Positions 5,078 to 5,518 of a stretch of DNA of 5,518 nt are shown here, one piece after another; the first letter of the stretch is position 1; every line of letters starts with the position of its first letter. The DNA is taken from NCBI GenBank assembly GCA_030039825.1, contig JASHUV010000022.1, forward strand, positions 1 through 5,518. The letters run 5' to 3'. The DNA is from Thermoplasmata archaeon (GTDB taxonomy: Archaea > Thermoplasmatota > Thermoplasmata > Lutacidiplasmatales > UBA184). The position numbers and the translations under genes were made by a program. A model generated the notes under the pieces. That model saw nothing but the letters and a program-made list of their open reading frames with translations. It made no database searches and was not told where the DNA came from.

Positions 5078-5518
5078 ATGGCCGAGATCCTGCCCGGGGT
5101 CCATCAAGTCGAAGGGGTCGACCCGTCACCCGACTTCAGTACCCACGTCTTCCTCGTCAAGGACACCGGGCCGAGCTGGACGCTCATCGATACGGGGCTT
5201 CCCGGGGCCGACGTGGCGATCGGGGCCTACCTCGCGAAGCAGGGGATCGCGCCGCGCTCCGTCCGCCACATCCTCCTGACGCACCTCCACCGGGACCACG
5301 TCGGCGGGCTCCGGGCGCTCGCCGAGCTCACCGGGGCGAAGAGCTACGCCCACTGGATCGACGCGGCCTACATCGAGAACCGCCCGAAGTACGAGGGCCG
5401 GGGCATGCCCCCGGCCGAGCCGTTCTCGGTCACCGAGCGGGTGAAGGACGGCGACCGGCTCGATGAGGTCGCGGGCGGGACGGTCGTCGTCCACACCCCC
5501 GGCCACACGCCGGGCCAC
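5078..5518 (+). CDS. Metallo-beta-lactamase-fold hydrolase (3'-truncated)
   Basis: The first 147 residues of an MBL-fold metallohydrolase that continues past the right edge. The fold's motifs are in order: NH2-terminal strands with LIDTG (36-40), whose Asp is conserved in the family; the metal-binding THLHRDHVGG (68-77), with His69, His71, Asp73 and His74 as the HxHxDH ligands; and HTPGHTPGH (139-147), His143 being the third-motif metal ligand. There is no signal peptide, so it is cytosolic. ATG at 5078 fits because family homology begins within the first ten residues (ILPGVHQVEG) and a TATA-like box lies about 25 bases upstream. The spacing resembles glyoxalase II-like and lactonase-like hydrolases, but the substrate cannot be told from this half. 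The gene is divergent from the surface-protein gene, with no obvious functional link. Confidence 0.9.
   Translation, partial: MAEILPGVHQVEGVDPSPDFSTHVFLVKDTGPSWTLIDTGLPGADVAIGAYLAKQGIAPRSVRHILLTHLHRDHVGGLRALAELTGAKSYAHWIDAAYIENRPKYEGRGMPPAEPFSVTERVKDGDRLDEVAGGTVVVHTPGHTPGH

Noticed and set aside
2722..5466. A 914-codon open frame on the + strand, opposite the surface protein gene and into the MBL gene.
   Set aside because: It is Arg/Glu/Gly/Asp-rich with no domain, and it runs antisense to a gene with a clear signal peptide, TM helix and promoter. Long antisense frames are expected where codons end in G or C.
1..5518. Possible defence system, mobile element, CRISPR array or novel multi-gene system.
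   Set aside because: No transposase, integrase, long repeats, spacer-like periodicity, terminal inverted repeats or nuclease/helicase cluster was found; strand alternation and individual promoters argue against one operonic system.

Overview
This is a very GC-rich, densely packed window with six protein-coding genes, two of them cut by the window edges. No RNA genes, mobile elements or CRISPR arrays are visible. An archaeal source is likely. One gene belongs to the DUF99/UPF0215 endonuclease V-like family, which is almost entirely archaeal. Short AT-rich boxes that look like TATA elements sit about 25-34 bases upstream of four start codons, with no Shine-Dalgarno sequence in front of those starts, as expected for leaderless or very short-leader archaeal mRNAs. 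Surface proteins rich in Ser, Thr, Gly and Ala with N-glycosylation sequons also fit. A high-GC Thermoplasmatota lineage is a reasonable guess, but the sequence alone does not fix the lineage.

Layout. Bases 2-490 (+) are the C-terminal 40% of a PLP-dependent alpha-oxoamine synthase, most like 2-amino-3-ketobutyrate CoA ligase. Bases 545-1033 (+) encode a DUF2203 protein with its own TATA-like box. Bases 1047-1997 (-) encode a membrane protein with a cytoplasmic zinc ribbon, a carboxypeptidase-regulatory-like outer domain and three C-terminal membrane helices; it converges on the DUF2203 gene with 13 bases between them. Starting 30 bases away in the opposite direction, from 2028 (+), is the DUF99 gene. 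Its 3' end runs into the convergent neighbour, apparently because of one missing G in a G8 run; with nine Gs it would end at 2632. Bases 2629-4941 (-) encode a 770-residue secreted, probably glycosylated, surface-anchored protein built from beta-sandwich-like repeats. From 5078 (+) a metallo-beta-lactamase-fold hydrolase begins and runs off the right edge; it diverges from the surface-protein gene across a 136-base region carrying a TATA-like box for each direction.

The genes alternate in strand (+ + - + - +) and have individual promoters, so they look like independent housekeeping and surface genes rather than one operon or a coherent system. I see no convincing evidence of a novel defence, mobile or regulatory system. 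The items most worth a second look are the probable frameshift with interlocking stop codons at 2629-2632, the two-sided zinc ribbon/outer-domain membrane protein, and the repeat and sequon organisation of the surface protein. No stretch over 300 bases lacks a gene; the longest intergenic region is 136 bases.
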